Positions 39,544 to 49,234 of a stretch of DNA of 64,000 nt are shown here, piece by piece. The DNA is from Candidatus Peribacteria bacterium (GTDB taxonomy: Bacteria > Patescibacteriota > Gracilibacteria > UBA1369 > LOWO2-01-FULL-3). The notes under the pieces were generated by a model. That model saw only the letters and a list, made by a program, of their open reading frames with translations. It did no database searches and had not been told where the DNA came from. How positions within the stretch are numbered: position 1 is the first letter of the stretch; each line of letters begins with the position of its first letter. The translations under genes and the position numbers were made by a program. The stretch spans positions 1-64,000 of the forward strand of contig CALREX010000005.1 in the NCBI GenBank assembly GCA_943356465.1, in the 5' to 3' direction.

Positions 39544-40236
39544 TTATTGCCAATTAAGAACTTTCAGTGCATTTTTTGCTGCATCATTTTCGGCTTTTTG
39601 TTTGCTTGAACCTGTCCCTTTTGCTATTTGTTTTTCCCTTATATAAACTCCCATTATAAATTTTTTGTCATGATCCGGACCGCTATCTTCTATAAGTTCA
39701 TAATACGGAGTGAAGTCTTCTTTATCCTGACAAATTTCCTGAAACAATGATTTTTCGTCAATATGTAGCCCTTTTTCGACTATCTCATCCAGTCCTGTTA
39801 GTATGAATTTTTTGATGAATTTTTCCGCCATTGAATATCCATGTTCCAAATAAATCGCGCCAATAAGTGATTCTGCTGTGTTCGCCAATATATATTTCTT
39901 TTTTCTTCCTCCGGATTTTTCTTCTCCATGACTTAAAAATAAATATTTTCCAAGATTTAATTCTTCCGCAACTGTTGCCAAATTTTTCCCTCTCACAAGT
40001 GCCGCGCGAAGTGCTGTTAATTCGCCTTCCTTATCTCCAGGACATGTATCAAAAAGATATTTTGTTGCAGCTAATTCCAGTACCGCATCGCCCAAGAATT
40101 CCAGTCTTTCATTGTCTGAAATGCCTTCTTTTTTATGTTCATTTATATATGAACGATGAATAAAAGCATTTTCCAGCAATTTCTGGTCTTTAAAATTTAT
40201 TCCGATTTTTTTTTCGAGGTCTTTGAAGTTTTGCAT
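39544..40236 (-). CDS. rnc: Ribonuclease III
   Basis: [22 protein letters not shown]-terminal ds[21 protein letters not shown]. Confidence 0.96.
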   Translation of the reverse strand: MQNFKDLEKKIGINFKDQKLLENAFIHRSYINEHKKEGISDNERLEFLGDAVLELAATKYLFDTCPGDKEGELTALRAALVRGKNLATVAEELNLGKYLFLSHGEEKSGGRKKKYILANTAESLIGAIYLEHGYSMAEKFIKKFILTGLDEIVEKGLHIDEKSLFQEICQDKEDFTPYYELIEDSGPDHDKKFIMGVYIREKQIAKGTGSSKQKAENDAAKNALKVLNWQ

Positions 40237-40637
40237 GTTGATTTCATTATACTACTTAAAACGCCATTTATAAATTTTGGACTGTTATCATCTCCAAAAT
40301 GTTTTGCAATTTCAATTGCTTCGTTTATGGCTACTACTTCCGGAACTTCTTTTGAGTATAAAATTTCATAAGCTCCTATTTCAAGAATTGCGCGATCTAT
40401 TTTTGCAATCTTATCGATTGGCCACTGTGGAGCGAAAGTTGTTATAATTTCTAGCAGTTTTTTCTTATGTTTAATTACACCTTTGAGAGTTTCTTTTGCG
40501 AATATTTTATCTTTTATGTTTGGTGCAAATTCGTCCAAAATCCGTTCAATGAATGCATCGGGATTTTCTCCACGAAATTCATATGCGAACAAAGTCTGCA
40601 TTACGCAAGTTCTGGCAAGATGCCTGAAACTGGACAT
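40197..40637 (-). CDS. nusB: Transcription antitermination factor NusB
   Basis: [67 protein letters not shown]. Confidence 0.94.
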   Translation of the reverse strand: MSSFRHLARTCVMQTLFAYEFRGENPDAFIERILDEFAPNIKDKIFAKETLKGVIKHKKKLLEIITTFAPQWPIDKIAKIDRAILEIGAYEILYSKEVPEVVAINEAIEIAKHFGDDNSPKFINGVLSSIMKSTCKTSKTSKKKSE

Positions 40638-40641
40638 ATTT

Positions 40642-40881
40642 TTAAGCTTTTACTTTTGTGATCTTGTCTACTTGTTTCTTCTTGTCGATTATCTGTCTTC
40701 CTCTGTACATACCGCAATCCGGACAAACCCTGTGAGAAGGAATTCTTGATTTGCAGTTCGGGCATGATATGAGTGCAGTAAGCCCTGAAAGCTTTTTTAA
40801 TGTTTTTGTCTTAAAGCTTCCGTATCTTCGTGCTGACCTCGCTGCCGAGGTTTTCTTCTTTGGTACTGGTTTCTTTCCCAT
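40642..40881 (-). CDS. rpmF: 50S ribosomal protein L32
   Basis: [25 protein letters not shown]...[13 protein letters not shown]. Confidence 0.95.
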   Translation of the reverse strand: MGKKPVPKKKTSAARSARRYGSFKTKTLKKLSGLTALISCPNCKSRIPSHRVCPDCGMYRGRQIIDKKKQVDKITKVKA

Positions 40882-40883
40882 GA

Positions 40884-41417
40884 TTATTTTTTATTAAAAA
40901 ATTCTTTTAGTGCCTTAAGTGGCTTATTTTCTTCAAAATCAGCCTCATCAGGCTCTGAACATGTACATTTTGCCAGATTCTTGTTTTTTCCGCAATACGC
41001 ACATAAGCCTTTACAGCTAGTCGAGCATACCGAAATTGCCGGAAAATGCAATATTATTTCCTGTCTTAGCATTTCTGTAACATCTATAGTGTAATTTTTC
41101 ATATTTATCAGATATATGTCGTTCTCGTCTTCTACTTTGTCCGGTTTATTGATATTGAATTGTCTTTCTGCAAATGCGACTTTTACTTTTGGAGCAAAGG
41201 CTTTTAAGCATTTTGCACAGTTTGACTTTGGATTTACTTCAATATTTCTTGCAACTACGTTAAGTCCGTCCTCTATTCTCATAATTTCTATTTTACCTGT
41301 GACATTGCCATCTTTTTCTATTTTATCCAGTGCGATTGGGACATCAAATGAATATACCTCACTATTACCTACCTGGCTCTCTAATATATGCGAAATTTTG
41401 AAAATCAGTTTGTCCAT
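40884..41417 (-). CDS. DUF177 (YceD-like) protein
   Basis: Cys-containing C-terminal CKGLCAYCGKNKNLAKCTC; directly upstream of rpmF. Confidence 0.85.
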   Translation of the reverse strand: MDKLIFKISHILESQVGNSEVYSFDVPIALDKIEKDGNVTGKIEIMRIEDGLNVVARNIEVNPKSNCAKCLKAFAPKVKVAFAERQFNINKPDKVEDENDIYLINMKNYTIDVTEMLRQEIILHFPAISVCSTSCKGLCAYCGKNKNLAKCTCSEPDEADFEENKPLKALKEFFNKK

Positions 41418-41418
41418 C

Positions 41419-42111
41419 TTAGTTTCTTCTATTTAAGGCCATTAAAAGCCTTAATACGTAAATAAATAAATTAAAAATATCGAGATAAAGCTGAAGTGCT
41501 GCATCGACATATCTGTCTTCAGGATACATTTTGATTTTTTGAAAATCGTACGCCGTGAATCCTGCAAATAAAAGCACTCCTATGCCGGCATAAAACATTT
41601 CAAAAACATTTCCCCATGGGAAAAATATGCCAACAAGTCCAGTGATAATCATTCCTATTATACCTATCATCAAGAACATTCTCATTCCTGAAAGATCCAT
41701 TTTTGTCGTATACCCAACTATTCCGACTGCTGTGAACACAAATGCTGTTATAATTAGAGCTTTTGCGAGGATTACAAGCCCTGCAGGAGATGCTGCCACG
41801 ATTGCGATTAGTGGAGCTACCGTAATCCCACTAATAAAGGTGAATAATGCGAACAAGAAGCGATTTAAAGGCACTCTGGTGCTCCACATTTTAGCCGTGA
41901 AAACCAAAATAAGCTCTGCTGCAAAGAACAAAAACATAACCCAAGGAGCCGACATGAAGTAGCTAAAAAGGAAATTTATAGCCACAAAAATTCCTGCGAT
42001 TGATGAAATTATTGCAACTACAAAAAACAGCATAACTTTTCCAAAAAATGTAGGAGAAAGTTTTGCGCTTGAATAAGCCTGATATGGTGAATTGTTCATG
42101 TTTCCAAACAT
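41419..42111 (-). CDS. Bax inhibitor-1/YccA family membrane protein
   Basis: Seven-TM pattern; FAGFTAYDFQKIK and LYLDIFNLFIYVLRLL motifs. Confidence 0.9.
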   Translation of the reverse strand: MFGNMNNSPYQAYSSAKLSPTFFGKVMLFFVVAIISSIAGIFVAINFLFSYFMSAPWVMFLFFAAELILVFTAKMWSTRVPLNRFLFALFTFISGITVAPLIAIVAASPAGLVILAKALIITAFVFTAVGIVGYTTKMDLSGMRMFLMIGIIGMIITGLVGIFFPWGNVFEMFYAGIGVLLFAGFTAYDFQKIKMYPEDRYVDAALQLYLDIFNLFIYVLRLLMALNRRN

Positions 42112-42164
42112 AGGTGAATTTGGTTAGTTCTTTTGGGCTGTCAGTATAGCAAATTGGCGAAATT

Positions 42165-42349
42165 GTGACAATAGCTTGGAATCTATCCGAATAGAAGATG
42201 TATCTGATCTCAATAGGTTATGCCATTTGCAAAATCTAACATGTACGATTTCGCAAATTTGAGCCGATACATGATCGGCTCAAAAGCATAACAAGCTATT
42301 GCTCTCAAACACATCTCCTATTCGGATAAATTCCATATTCAAGTGTCAC
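42165..42349. repeat. Highly structured 185-nt intergenic palindromic element
   Basis: Outer arms TGGAATCTATCCGAATAGAAGATGT / ACATCTCCTATTCGGATAAATTCCA; inner TTTGCAAAATC/GATTTCGCAAA and perfect TTTGAGCCGAT-ACATG-ATCGGCTCAAA; GGTTATGC/GCATAAC. Confidence 0.85.
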
Positions 42350-42402
42350 AGGCAATGCAATGATTGCTCGAGCAAAAACTATCTTCTACAAGTCGACTTT
42401 TC

Positions 42403-44403
42403 CTACTTTGCCAATTCCTTGATTTTGCTTACGTCAAGAGTTTGCAACTGCAATGTTTCGTAGGCGTATTCTACGATTTTTGCAGTTTCGGCGCGGTTTA
42501 TATTATCATCAGGTCTGTACATTCCTGTTGCAGAATCGCCGCTAACAATTTTGTAATCTTTCAATGTTTCTATGTAGTTGAAATATTCATTTGATGTATC
42601 AACATCCCCAAAGCTTGAGCTTGAATGTGATGTAGGTGTTTTTAGCGTAGCTTCGACAATCAATTTTGCCATTTCTCCACGTGTGATTAATTTATCAGGA
42701 TCTAGCAATGTGATGCCCAATTCTTCAGCTTTTGCGTAATATCCTTTTGCCCAATGATTTTTCGCACCTGCATACGAGGTTTCACCTTGTGACTGTCCAA
42801 ATCCAAATCTTTCAAGTGTGATTTTTAATGTTTCCGCAAAAGTAATTCTGTCTGCACCCGCAAACCTATCCCCTTCTTTTCCTTTCAAAAAGTTTTTCAT
42901 GCCTTCAACAGGCTCATAATACCAGTCGCTGTCATCGTAATCTTTAAATGAAACTATCCCATTTGTGTATTTCGATTCTTTTGAGTCCTGCTTGAGTGCA
43001 TCTAATTCTGATGATAAATCTTCAAGTGAAAGAGACCCATCACGAACTTTTCCAAGCATTTTTATTAACTTTTTCGATGCATCTCCGAAATAATTGTATC
43101 CAAGAATTGCATCCTTATAATCAGCAATTTTGCTGTTTGTTTTTAAAATTTCTTCATATACATTTGATAGATCATTTTTGTCTTTCAAAAAGTCGCCCTG
43201 CATCGTCTCAGGGACTTTGTCTAATATTTTCATTGTTTTTTCCGCCAACACAGGATCTGAAGCTAAAATTTCTTTTATCATATCAGGATTTGCCGCAAGA
43301 ATTGTTTTAACCAATTCCATTTGCTTTGCATAGCTCATATCTGCTGATATTTCAGTAAACTTTGTGTCGACTTGTTTATCAAATCCCATACTTTCAAATT
43401 TTGGTTTTGGTCTTCCAAATAAATCTTCGGCTTTCATCATCAATTGATTTAATTTGTCTTGCGCATCATGAACCGCTTTATCGTCTCCTTTATCTTGAGC
43501 AGCTTTACCGTCAGATATGATGCTTTCGGCTGCTTTTATCAGTTCATCAACTTTTGCTTTTTGGTCATCTGTCATATTTTTATATTCTTTTTCTTTCATC
43601 ATTTTTATGCCATTTTCCACATCATCAAACATTTGACCTGCCCATTTTTGTTCTTGTTTTGGTTGATACCATTGCCAAAAATCATCCATTATCATCCTCA
43701 AATCTTCCAAACTACTTCTTAGTGAATCTATAGTGTCCATATCGCTATTCGCAGTCATTGCATTTAAAAGATCGTTTTCCAAAGAAACATATTTCTCGTG
43801 ATTTGCAAAATATTCATCGATTTTTGCTTTTGTTTCTTTGTCTGCTGTCTTCGACTCTTTTGTCAGAAATTCTTTACTTTTGTCGAATTGTTTTTGATCC
43901 ATTGCTATTTCTTTTTTGAATCTTTCAATATATTTAGAGCTATCTTTGAAAGAGCTGTTATTGCAGTCTTTTCCTCCTCCTGATGAACAATCTGTTGCAT
44001 TATTTTGATCTTTTTTATCGTTGTTCCAATTCTTGTGATCACCGTTATCACTGTGATCAGTTTTATCTTCCTTACCGTCCCAGCATTTTCCGGAAGAATC
44101 ACAATTTGGATGATTTTTTTCATCTGTTGAATTATCCTTGAAATTGTCTTTCGAATTATCTTGCCAATTAGGCTTTTCGCAATTTCCACTTGTGTCGCAT
44201 TTCATATCAGTACTAGAAGTAGCTCCATCCTTTGTGGATTGATTGTCTATTGAACTGCCTTTTTGATCTGTGGAAGAAGTTGAAAAATCTGATGCCGAAC
44301 TTTCGCTTATGAATGCGGAAGTTTTGATTTCATTACTTTTGATAAAAGAACAGCCATTAATAAAAATCGCTGTTAATAGAAACAAAAGCGAAAGCTTTTT
44401 CAT
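42403..44403 (-). CDS. SLH-domain lipoprotein with Asp/Asn/Lys/Ser-rich linker and helical region
   Basis: LLTAIFINGCSF lipobox; CDTSGNCEK / CDSSGKCWDGK low-complexity segment; C-terminal SLH repeats. Confidence 0.85.
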   Translation of the reverse strand: MKKLSLLFLLTAIFINGCSFIKSNEIKTSAFISESSASDFSTSSTDQKGSSIDNQSTKDGATSSTDMKCDTSGNCEKPNWQDNSKDNFKDNSTDEKNHPNCDSSGKCWDGKEDKTDHSDNGDHKNWNNDKKDQNNATDCSSGGGKDCNNSSFKDSSKYIERFKKEIAMDQKQFDKSKEFLTKESKTADKETKAKIDEYFANHEKYVSLENDLLNAMTANSDMDTIDSLRSSLEDLRMIMDDFWQWYQPKQEQKWAGQMFDDVENGIKMMKEKEYKNMTDDQKAKVDELIKAAESIISDGKAAQDKGDDKAVHDAQDKLNQLMMKAEDLFGRPKPKFESMGFDKQVDTKFTEISADMSYAKQMELVKTILAANPDMIKEILASDPVLAEKTMKILDKVPETMQGDFLKDKNDLSNVYEEILKTNSKIADYKDAILGYNYFGDASKKLIKMLGKVRDGSLSLEDLSSELDALKQDSKESKYTNGIVSFKDYDDSDWYYEPVEGMKNFLKGKEGDRFAGADRITFAETLKITLERFGFGQSQGETSYAGAKNHWAKGYYAKAEELGITLLDPDKLITRGEMAKLIVEATLKTPTSHSSSSFGDVDTSNEYFNYIETLKDYKIVSGDSATGMYRPDDNINRAETAKIVEYAYETLQLQTLDVSKIKELAK

Positions 44404-44528
44404 ATTTGTTTTGGTTAAATATTTGTTTTGATCGTGTGTATTTTAACATGTTTTCCTATTTCGGTCAACCGTCTGTTTTTGGGCTTTATTCGGCTTTTGA
44501 TGTATGTTTTCTTCGTTAATAAAATTTT

Positions 44529-45665
44529 ATGGAAAATTTGGTTTGGGTGGAAATATCGAAAGACGCTCTTAAAGCAAACATAAAAACCTTTAGAAATCTT
44601 GTTGGAGAAAGCACTATTTTGGCTCCTTGTGTAAAGGCAAATGCTTATGGGCATGGACTTATCGAGACATCTAAAATTTTTCTTGAAAGTGGGTCAGACT
44701 GGCTTTGTGTGAATTCTTTATATGAGGCTCGTACACTCCGAGAGGCCGGTATTACTGCACCAATTTATGTGCTTGGATATATTGCACTTTCTGATCTTGA
44801 AGAGGTTTTGAATCTTGATCTAAGAATTGTTGTTTACAATAAAGAGACAGTTTATAGACTTGGAGAAATCGCTGATAGGTCAGGGAAAAAAGCAAAGATT
44901 CACATCAAAATTGAGACCGGAAATAACAGGCAAGGAGTTATCAAGGACGAAATTGTAGATTTTGTTCAATACATTTTGAGTTTCAAAAATCTTGAAATAG
45001 AAGGACTTTCTACACATTTTGCGAATATAGAAGACACAAAAGACCATTCTTATGCAGAAAATCAGCTAAAGAAATTTAATGAAATTGCGGCGATGGTTGA
45101 AAATTTGGGAATAAAAATTCCGTTAAAACATTCTGCAAATTCTGCCGCGACACTTCTCTTTCCGGAAACGCATTTTGAGATGGTTCGTCCAGGAATTGCG
45201 ACATATGGAATGTGGCCATCCGATGAGACTTTCTTGTCTTTTTCAAGTGAAAGAAAAATGAAAATTTCTCTTGCTCCCGCCATTTCTTGGAAAACGAAAA
45301 TTGCACAGATAAAAGTTATTCCGAATGGTGAATTTATAGGATATGGATGCACTTATAAGACAACTAGGGAAACAAAAATCGCGATTTTGCCTGTCGGATA
45401 TTACGACGGATATGATAGAGGGATTAGCAATTCTCATGTGCTAATTCATGGGAAAAGAGCCGCTCTTCGTGGAAGAGTTTGTATGAATATAATAATGGTC
45501 GACGTGACAGATATCCCTGAGGCAAGACTTGAAGAAGAGGTTGTTTTGCTTGGTAATGATGGAGATGAAGTTATTTCTGCTGAACAATTTGCGAAATGGG
45601 CTTCAACAATAAACTATGAAATCACAACAAGAATTAATGACAGAATTCCGCGAATTTATGTATAA
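44529..45665 (+). CDS. alr: Alanine racemase
   Basis: CVKANAYGHG PLP site; ETGNNRQGV; RPGIATYGMWPS; RGRVCMNIIMVDVTD. Confidence 0.96.
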   Translation: MENLVWVEISKDALKANIKTFRNLVGESTILAPCVKANAYGHGLIETSKIFLESGSDWLCVNSLYEARTLREAGITAPIYVLGYIALSDLEEVLNLDLRIVVYNKETVYRLGEIADRSGKKAKIHIKIETGNNRQGVIKDEIVDFVQYILSFKNLEIEGLSTHFANIEDTKDHSYAENQLKKFNEIAAMVENLGIKIPLKHSANSAATLLFPETHFEMVRPGIATYGMWPSDETFLSFSSERKMKISLAPAISWKTKIAQIKVIPNGEFIGYGCTYKTTRETKIAILPVGYYDGYDRGISNSHVLIHGKRAALRGRVCMNIIMVDVTDIPEARLEEEVVLLGNDGDEVISAEQFAKWASTINYEITTRINDRIPRIYV

Positions 45666-45691
45666 TAGTCCACGTATAATCTAAATAAATT

Positions 45692-46795
45692 ATGGCAAAA
45701 AAAATAAAAATAGGTGTCATATTTGGAGGGCAAAGTGGAGAACATGAGGTCTCTCTTGTTTCTGCTTCTGGCGTAATTTCAGCAATCTCTCCGAAGAAAT
45801 ATGACGTTATAGAAGTCGGAATCACTACTGACGGAAAATGGCTGACAGGAGCGAATTGTCTTGAATCTTTCAAAAAACATAATTTCAAAAATCTTAGCGA
45901 AATCACACTTTCTACAAATCCAAAAAAAATCGGATTTTACGTAAAAGATAAATTTTTTGGACTTGATATTGCTTTCCCGGTTTTGCATGGACCATACGGA
46001 GAAGATGGCACGATTCAGGGACTTTTCGACATTTTGCATATTCCTTATGTCGGATGTGGCGTTTTGGCGTCTTCAACTTCCATGGATAAACTTCAGACGA
46101 AGGCTTTGTGGGAAGCTGCAGGGTTAAAAGTCGTTCCATATATTGGGTTTAATAGAAAAGCTTGGAGACAAGAATCTGCAAAAATCGTTGAAGAAATAAA
46201 GAAAAAGATAGGTTTTCCGTGTTTTATTAAGCCGGCAAATATGGGATCTTCTGTTGGAATTTCAAAAGTAAAAGTTCTTGCAAATTTGAAAAAAGCTATC
46301 AATCTTGCATGTGAATTTGACAGTAGAATTCTTGTGGAAAAAGGGCTTAATGTAAGGGAAATCGAATGTGCGATACTTGGAAATGATTCTCCTATTGCAT
46401 CCCCTGTCGGAGAAGTAATTGTTGGTGGAGAATTTTATGATTTTTATGACAAATACGTAAATGGAGTTTCAAAAACTGAAATTCCAGCAAGGTTGGATAA
46501 AAAAGTTGCACAAGAAATCCAAAGAGTAAGCGTGGAAGCCTATAAACTGCTTGATTGTTCTGGACTTGCGAGAGTCGATTCTTTTATAGATTTGGATTCC
46601 GGTGACATTTATTTGAATGAAATTAATACAATGCCCGGCTTTACCAGCATAAGCATGTATCCGAAAATGATGGCTACATGCGGAATAAAGTATGCTGACT
46701 TAATAGATAAACTCATTTCGCTTGGTTTTGAAAGGTTTGAGGAGAAGCAAAAAAACAAAGTTACTTTTGAGAGTGGAACTGAGTGGTATCAGTGA
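45692..46795 (+). CDS. ddl: D-alanine--D-alanine ligase
   Basis: GVIFGGQSGEHEVSLVSA, LHGPYGEDGTIQGL, NEINTMPGFTSISMYP. Confidence 0.96.
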   Translation: MAKKIKIGVIFGGQSGEHEVSLVSASGVISAISPKKYDVIEVGITTDGKWLTGANCLESFKKHNFKNLSEITLSTNPKKIGFYVKDKFFGLDIAFPVLHGPYGEDGTIQGLFDILHIPYVGCGVLASSTSMDKLQTKALWEAAGLKVVPYIGFNRKAWRQESAKIVEEIKKKIGFPCFIKPANMGSSVGISKVKVLANLKKAINLACEFDSRILVEKGLNVREIECAILGNDSPIASPVGEVIVGGEFYDFYDKYVNGVSKTEIPARLDKKVAQEIQRVSVEAYKLLDCSGLARVDSFIDLDSGDIYLNEINTMPGFTSISMYPKMMATCGIKYADLIDKLISLGFERFEEKQKNKVTFESGTEWYQ

Positions 46796-46811
46796 TAAAT
46801 AATAAATTTTT

Positions 46812-47170
46812 ATGAAATCACCCGACTCAGGAGAATTAGACCAAGAAAAACATGATTTGGCTAATAAGCTCACCTTATTGCGTGATGGTTATTCTGATGA
46901 GATTCCTGAACAAATCTTACGTGGTGGTGGACTATATAAAGTAAGGATTAACTGGTGGGCCGCTATTATTGGGCCGCTATTATTGGGCCGCTATATTTAG
47001 CGCTAGATCTTATTGCTGATCCATTAGTTAAGGCGGAATGCGAAAAGTTTTTAAATAAATATGCAGGGACTGATTACTGGAATAATTGTACGAATCGTAC
47101 GACTAGAGAAGACATTCAACATGCAAACAGAATTTTGAGTGATGTTATCAGCGATTTGGGTGAAGTATAA
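46812..47170 (+). pseudogene. Hypothetical ORF split by a 14-bp x3 tandem repeat (phase-variable or frameshifted)
   Basis: 46812..47000 and 46955..47170 are in different frames joined at the repeat; a two-copy version reads RINWWAAIIGPLYLALDLIADP. Confidence 0.75.
46957..46998 (+). repeat. Short tandem repeat, 14-bp unit x3
   Basis: GGGCCGCTATTATT GGGCCGCTATTATT GGGCCGCTATATTT. Confidence 0.98.
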
Positions 47171-47179
47171 CTACTGTAC

Positions 47180-47256
47180 AAAGAAAAAGCTTTCCGCCAG
47201 TTTGTGGTGTATGAACCATGGCCGAAAGTCCTTTTCCGTTAGAATAATAATGATTT
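47180..47256 (+). repeat. Structured dispersed repeat, copy 1
   Basis: AAAGAAAAAGCTTTCCGCCAGTTTGTGGTGTATGAACCATGGCCGAAAGTCCTTTTCC plus AATAATAATGATTTTT tail; matches copy 2. Confidence 0.9.
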
Positions 47257-47346
47257 TTATGCAAAGTTCAAGAAAATAGATTTTAACTTTTTTTAATAAA
47301 AATTTAATCTTCGTCTGCTACGTTAACCGAAATAACGTAGCGAAAA

Positions 47347-47769
47347 ATGACGAAAGTATATAAAACAAATTGTAAGAAACTTGCGGGAACAGATTTCAAA
47401 GAACTTCATCAAAAGACTTTAGACGTTTATAAGAAGATAAGGCGTAAAAGTAAAAGAAGGACGTACATAAGATCTGCATATTTCAAGAAAGACAAGATAT
47501 TTCTTGAACTTTTTTGGCAACATCTTTTTGATAAAGAAAATTGGAAGGACAGGGCTAGGAGGCTTCGGTATTTTCCTGCGGGGATAGACCTTATTCAAAA
47601 TACAAGATTTGATCCAAAATCGAAGGAAAATCCAAACAAGTCTGGTGAAATTTTTCATCGTTTTATCGGTATGACAAAAGAAAATGAACTATTTTGTGTG
47701 CAAATTAAGGAAAATAAGAAAAACAATCAAAAATTTTTGATATCAATTTTCCCAATTGTAAGTATATAA
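47347..47769 (+). CDS. Hypothetical small basic protein, possibly toxin/nuclease-like
   Basis: 140 aa, Lys/Arg-rich, C-terminal HRFIGMTKENELFCVQIKENKKNNQKFLISIFP. Confidence 0.55.
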   Translation: MTKVYKTNCKKLAGTDFKELHQKTLDVYKKIRRKSKRRTYIRSAYFKKDKIFLELFWQHLFDKENWKDRARRLRYFPAGIDLIQNTRFDPKSKENPNKSGEIFHRFIGMTKENELFCVQIKENKKNNQKFLISIFPIVSI

Positions 47770-47845
47770 AGAAAAAGGGCTCTCCGCTAAGTGTGGTGTA
47801 TAAACCACGGCCGAAAGCCTTTTCCATGTAAATAATAACAATTTT
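47768..47845 (+). repeat. Structured dispersed repeat, copy 2
   Basis: AAAGAAAAAGGGCTCTCCGCTAAGTGTGGTGTATAAACCACGGCCGAAAGCCTTTTCC plus AATAATAACAATTTT tail; GTGGT-GTATAA-ACCAC hairpin inside an AAAAGG(G)CT/AGCCTTTT stem. Confidence 0.9.
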
Positions 47846-47961
47846 GTAAAATAAATCAAGATTTTCTGTAAACAAATAGTTTAAATGGCTTTTTTGCGTT
47901 ACAACCTTGCTTTTTGTCCATATTTTTCGTATATTTTGTTAGTTAAAAATCAATAAAAAAT

Positions 47962-49218
47962 ATGTTCCGACTTTTTCGTGGAATAAAGAAGAAAACCAGC
48001 GACTCGTATTTTTTGGCGCTTGATATAGGCACCGATTTCGTGAAAGCGCTTGTTTGTGAGGCAAATGGCAAGAAAGGACGAATTCTTGGAGTCGGGAAAA
48101 AACAGCAAAAACTCGGAGATATGAATAGTGGTGTCGTCACAGATATCGCTTCTGTGATCGCAAATTGCCACAGCGCTATACGAGAAGCCGAGAATATGGC
48201 AAATGTTTCTACGAAGAAAATGATTCTTGGAATTTCCGGAGAACTTGTGAAAGGTGCGACAAATACAACAAGCTATATTCGACGTGATGCAAACAGCAAA
48301 ATCGATCTTTCAGAACTTAAAAATATCGTACACAAAGTCCAATGGAAAGCTTTTGACGCTGTCCGAAGCCAACTTTCACATGAGACTGGATACAGTGAAA
48401 TTGATGTAAAACTTGTAAATGCGGCGATTGTGGATGTGAGAATTGATGGATATAGGGTCACGAATCCGATTGGATTCCAAGGAAAGGAAGTCACTTTAAG
48501 TATTTTCAATGCGTTCGCTCCCCTAGTGCATTATGGTGCGCTTCAGACGATTGCGGCAGAAATAGACAAAGAACTTCTTGCCATTGCGGCTGAGCCTTAT
48601 GCTCTTACTCGTGCGCTTGGGTATGAAGATGGAGGGCAGTTTAGCGCTGTTTTTATTGATATTGGAGGTGGGACTACAAATGTTGCAGTTGTACGAAATG
48701 GCGCAGTAGAAGGCACAAAAATGTTTACAGTTGGTGGAAGAACTTTCACCAAAAGACTTTCTCAAAGTTTGAATATCGCCTACAAAGAGGCCGAAGAGAT
48801 AAAATTGGCTTACAGCAATGATAAACTCGAAAGGCAATCAAATAAAATAGTACGTGAAGCTATGAAGATCGATGCAGATGTTTGGCTTTCTGGTGTTGTT
48901 TTGACACTTGAAGATTTTGCCGAGCTTGATTCTCTTCCTTCAAAAGTGCTTCTTTCAGGCGGTGGTTCTCATTTGCCTGAGATAAAAGAGGCATTGGATA
49001 GCCGTGAATGGTATCAAGGCCTTCCTTTTACGAGAAAGCCACAAGTAAATTTTCTAAATACAAAACTTATCAGCAATTTGCTTGATGAGACAAAACTTCT
49101 AAAAGATCCTCAGGACGTTATGCCTATGGCTCTGGCAAACCTAGCGCTGGAGTTTATGAACGAAGAACAACTGCTTTCGAAAGTACTGAAAAAAGTTGTT
49201 CGCCTGATGCAAATATAA
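47962..49218 (+). CDS. ftsA: FtsA-like actin-fold cell division ATPase
   Basis: FLALDIGTDFVKALV, VFIDIGGGTTNVAVV, VLLSGGGSHLPEI; C-terminal amphipathic LLSKVLKKVVRLMQI. Confidence 0.85.
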   Translation: MFRLFRGIKKKTSDSYFLALDIGTDFVKALVCEANGKKGRILGVGKKQQKLGDMNSGVVTDIASVIANCHSAIREAENMANVSTKKMILGISGELVKGATNTTSYIRRDANSKIDLSELKNIVHKVQWKAFDAVRSQLSHETGYSEIDVKLVNAAIVDVRIDGYRVTNPIGFQGKEVTLSIFNAFAPLVHYGALQTIAAEIDKELLAIAAEPYALTRALGYEDGGQFSAVFIDIGGGTTNVAVVRNGAVEGTKMFTVGGRTFTKRLSQSLNIAYKEAEEIKLAYSNDKLERQSNKIVREAMKIDADVWLSGVVLTLEDFAELDSLPSKVLLSGGGSHLPEIKEALDSREWYQGLPFTRKPQVNFLNTKLISNLLDETKLLKDPQDVMPMALANLALEFMNEEQLLSKVLKKVVRLMQI

Positions 49219-49234
49219 TTGCATAAAAAAATCA

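Noticed and set aside
47171-47256. Canonical integron attC site after the small ORFs
   Set aside because: Could not find matched RYYYAAC / GTTRRRY core sites; GTTAGAA at 47238 breaks the consensus and copy 2 has no equivalent.
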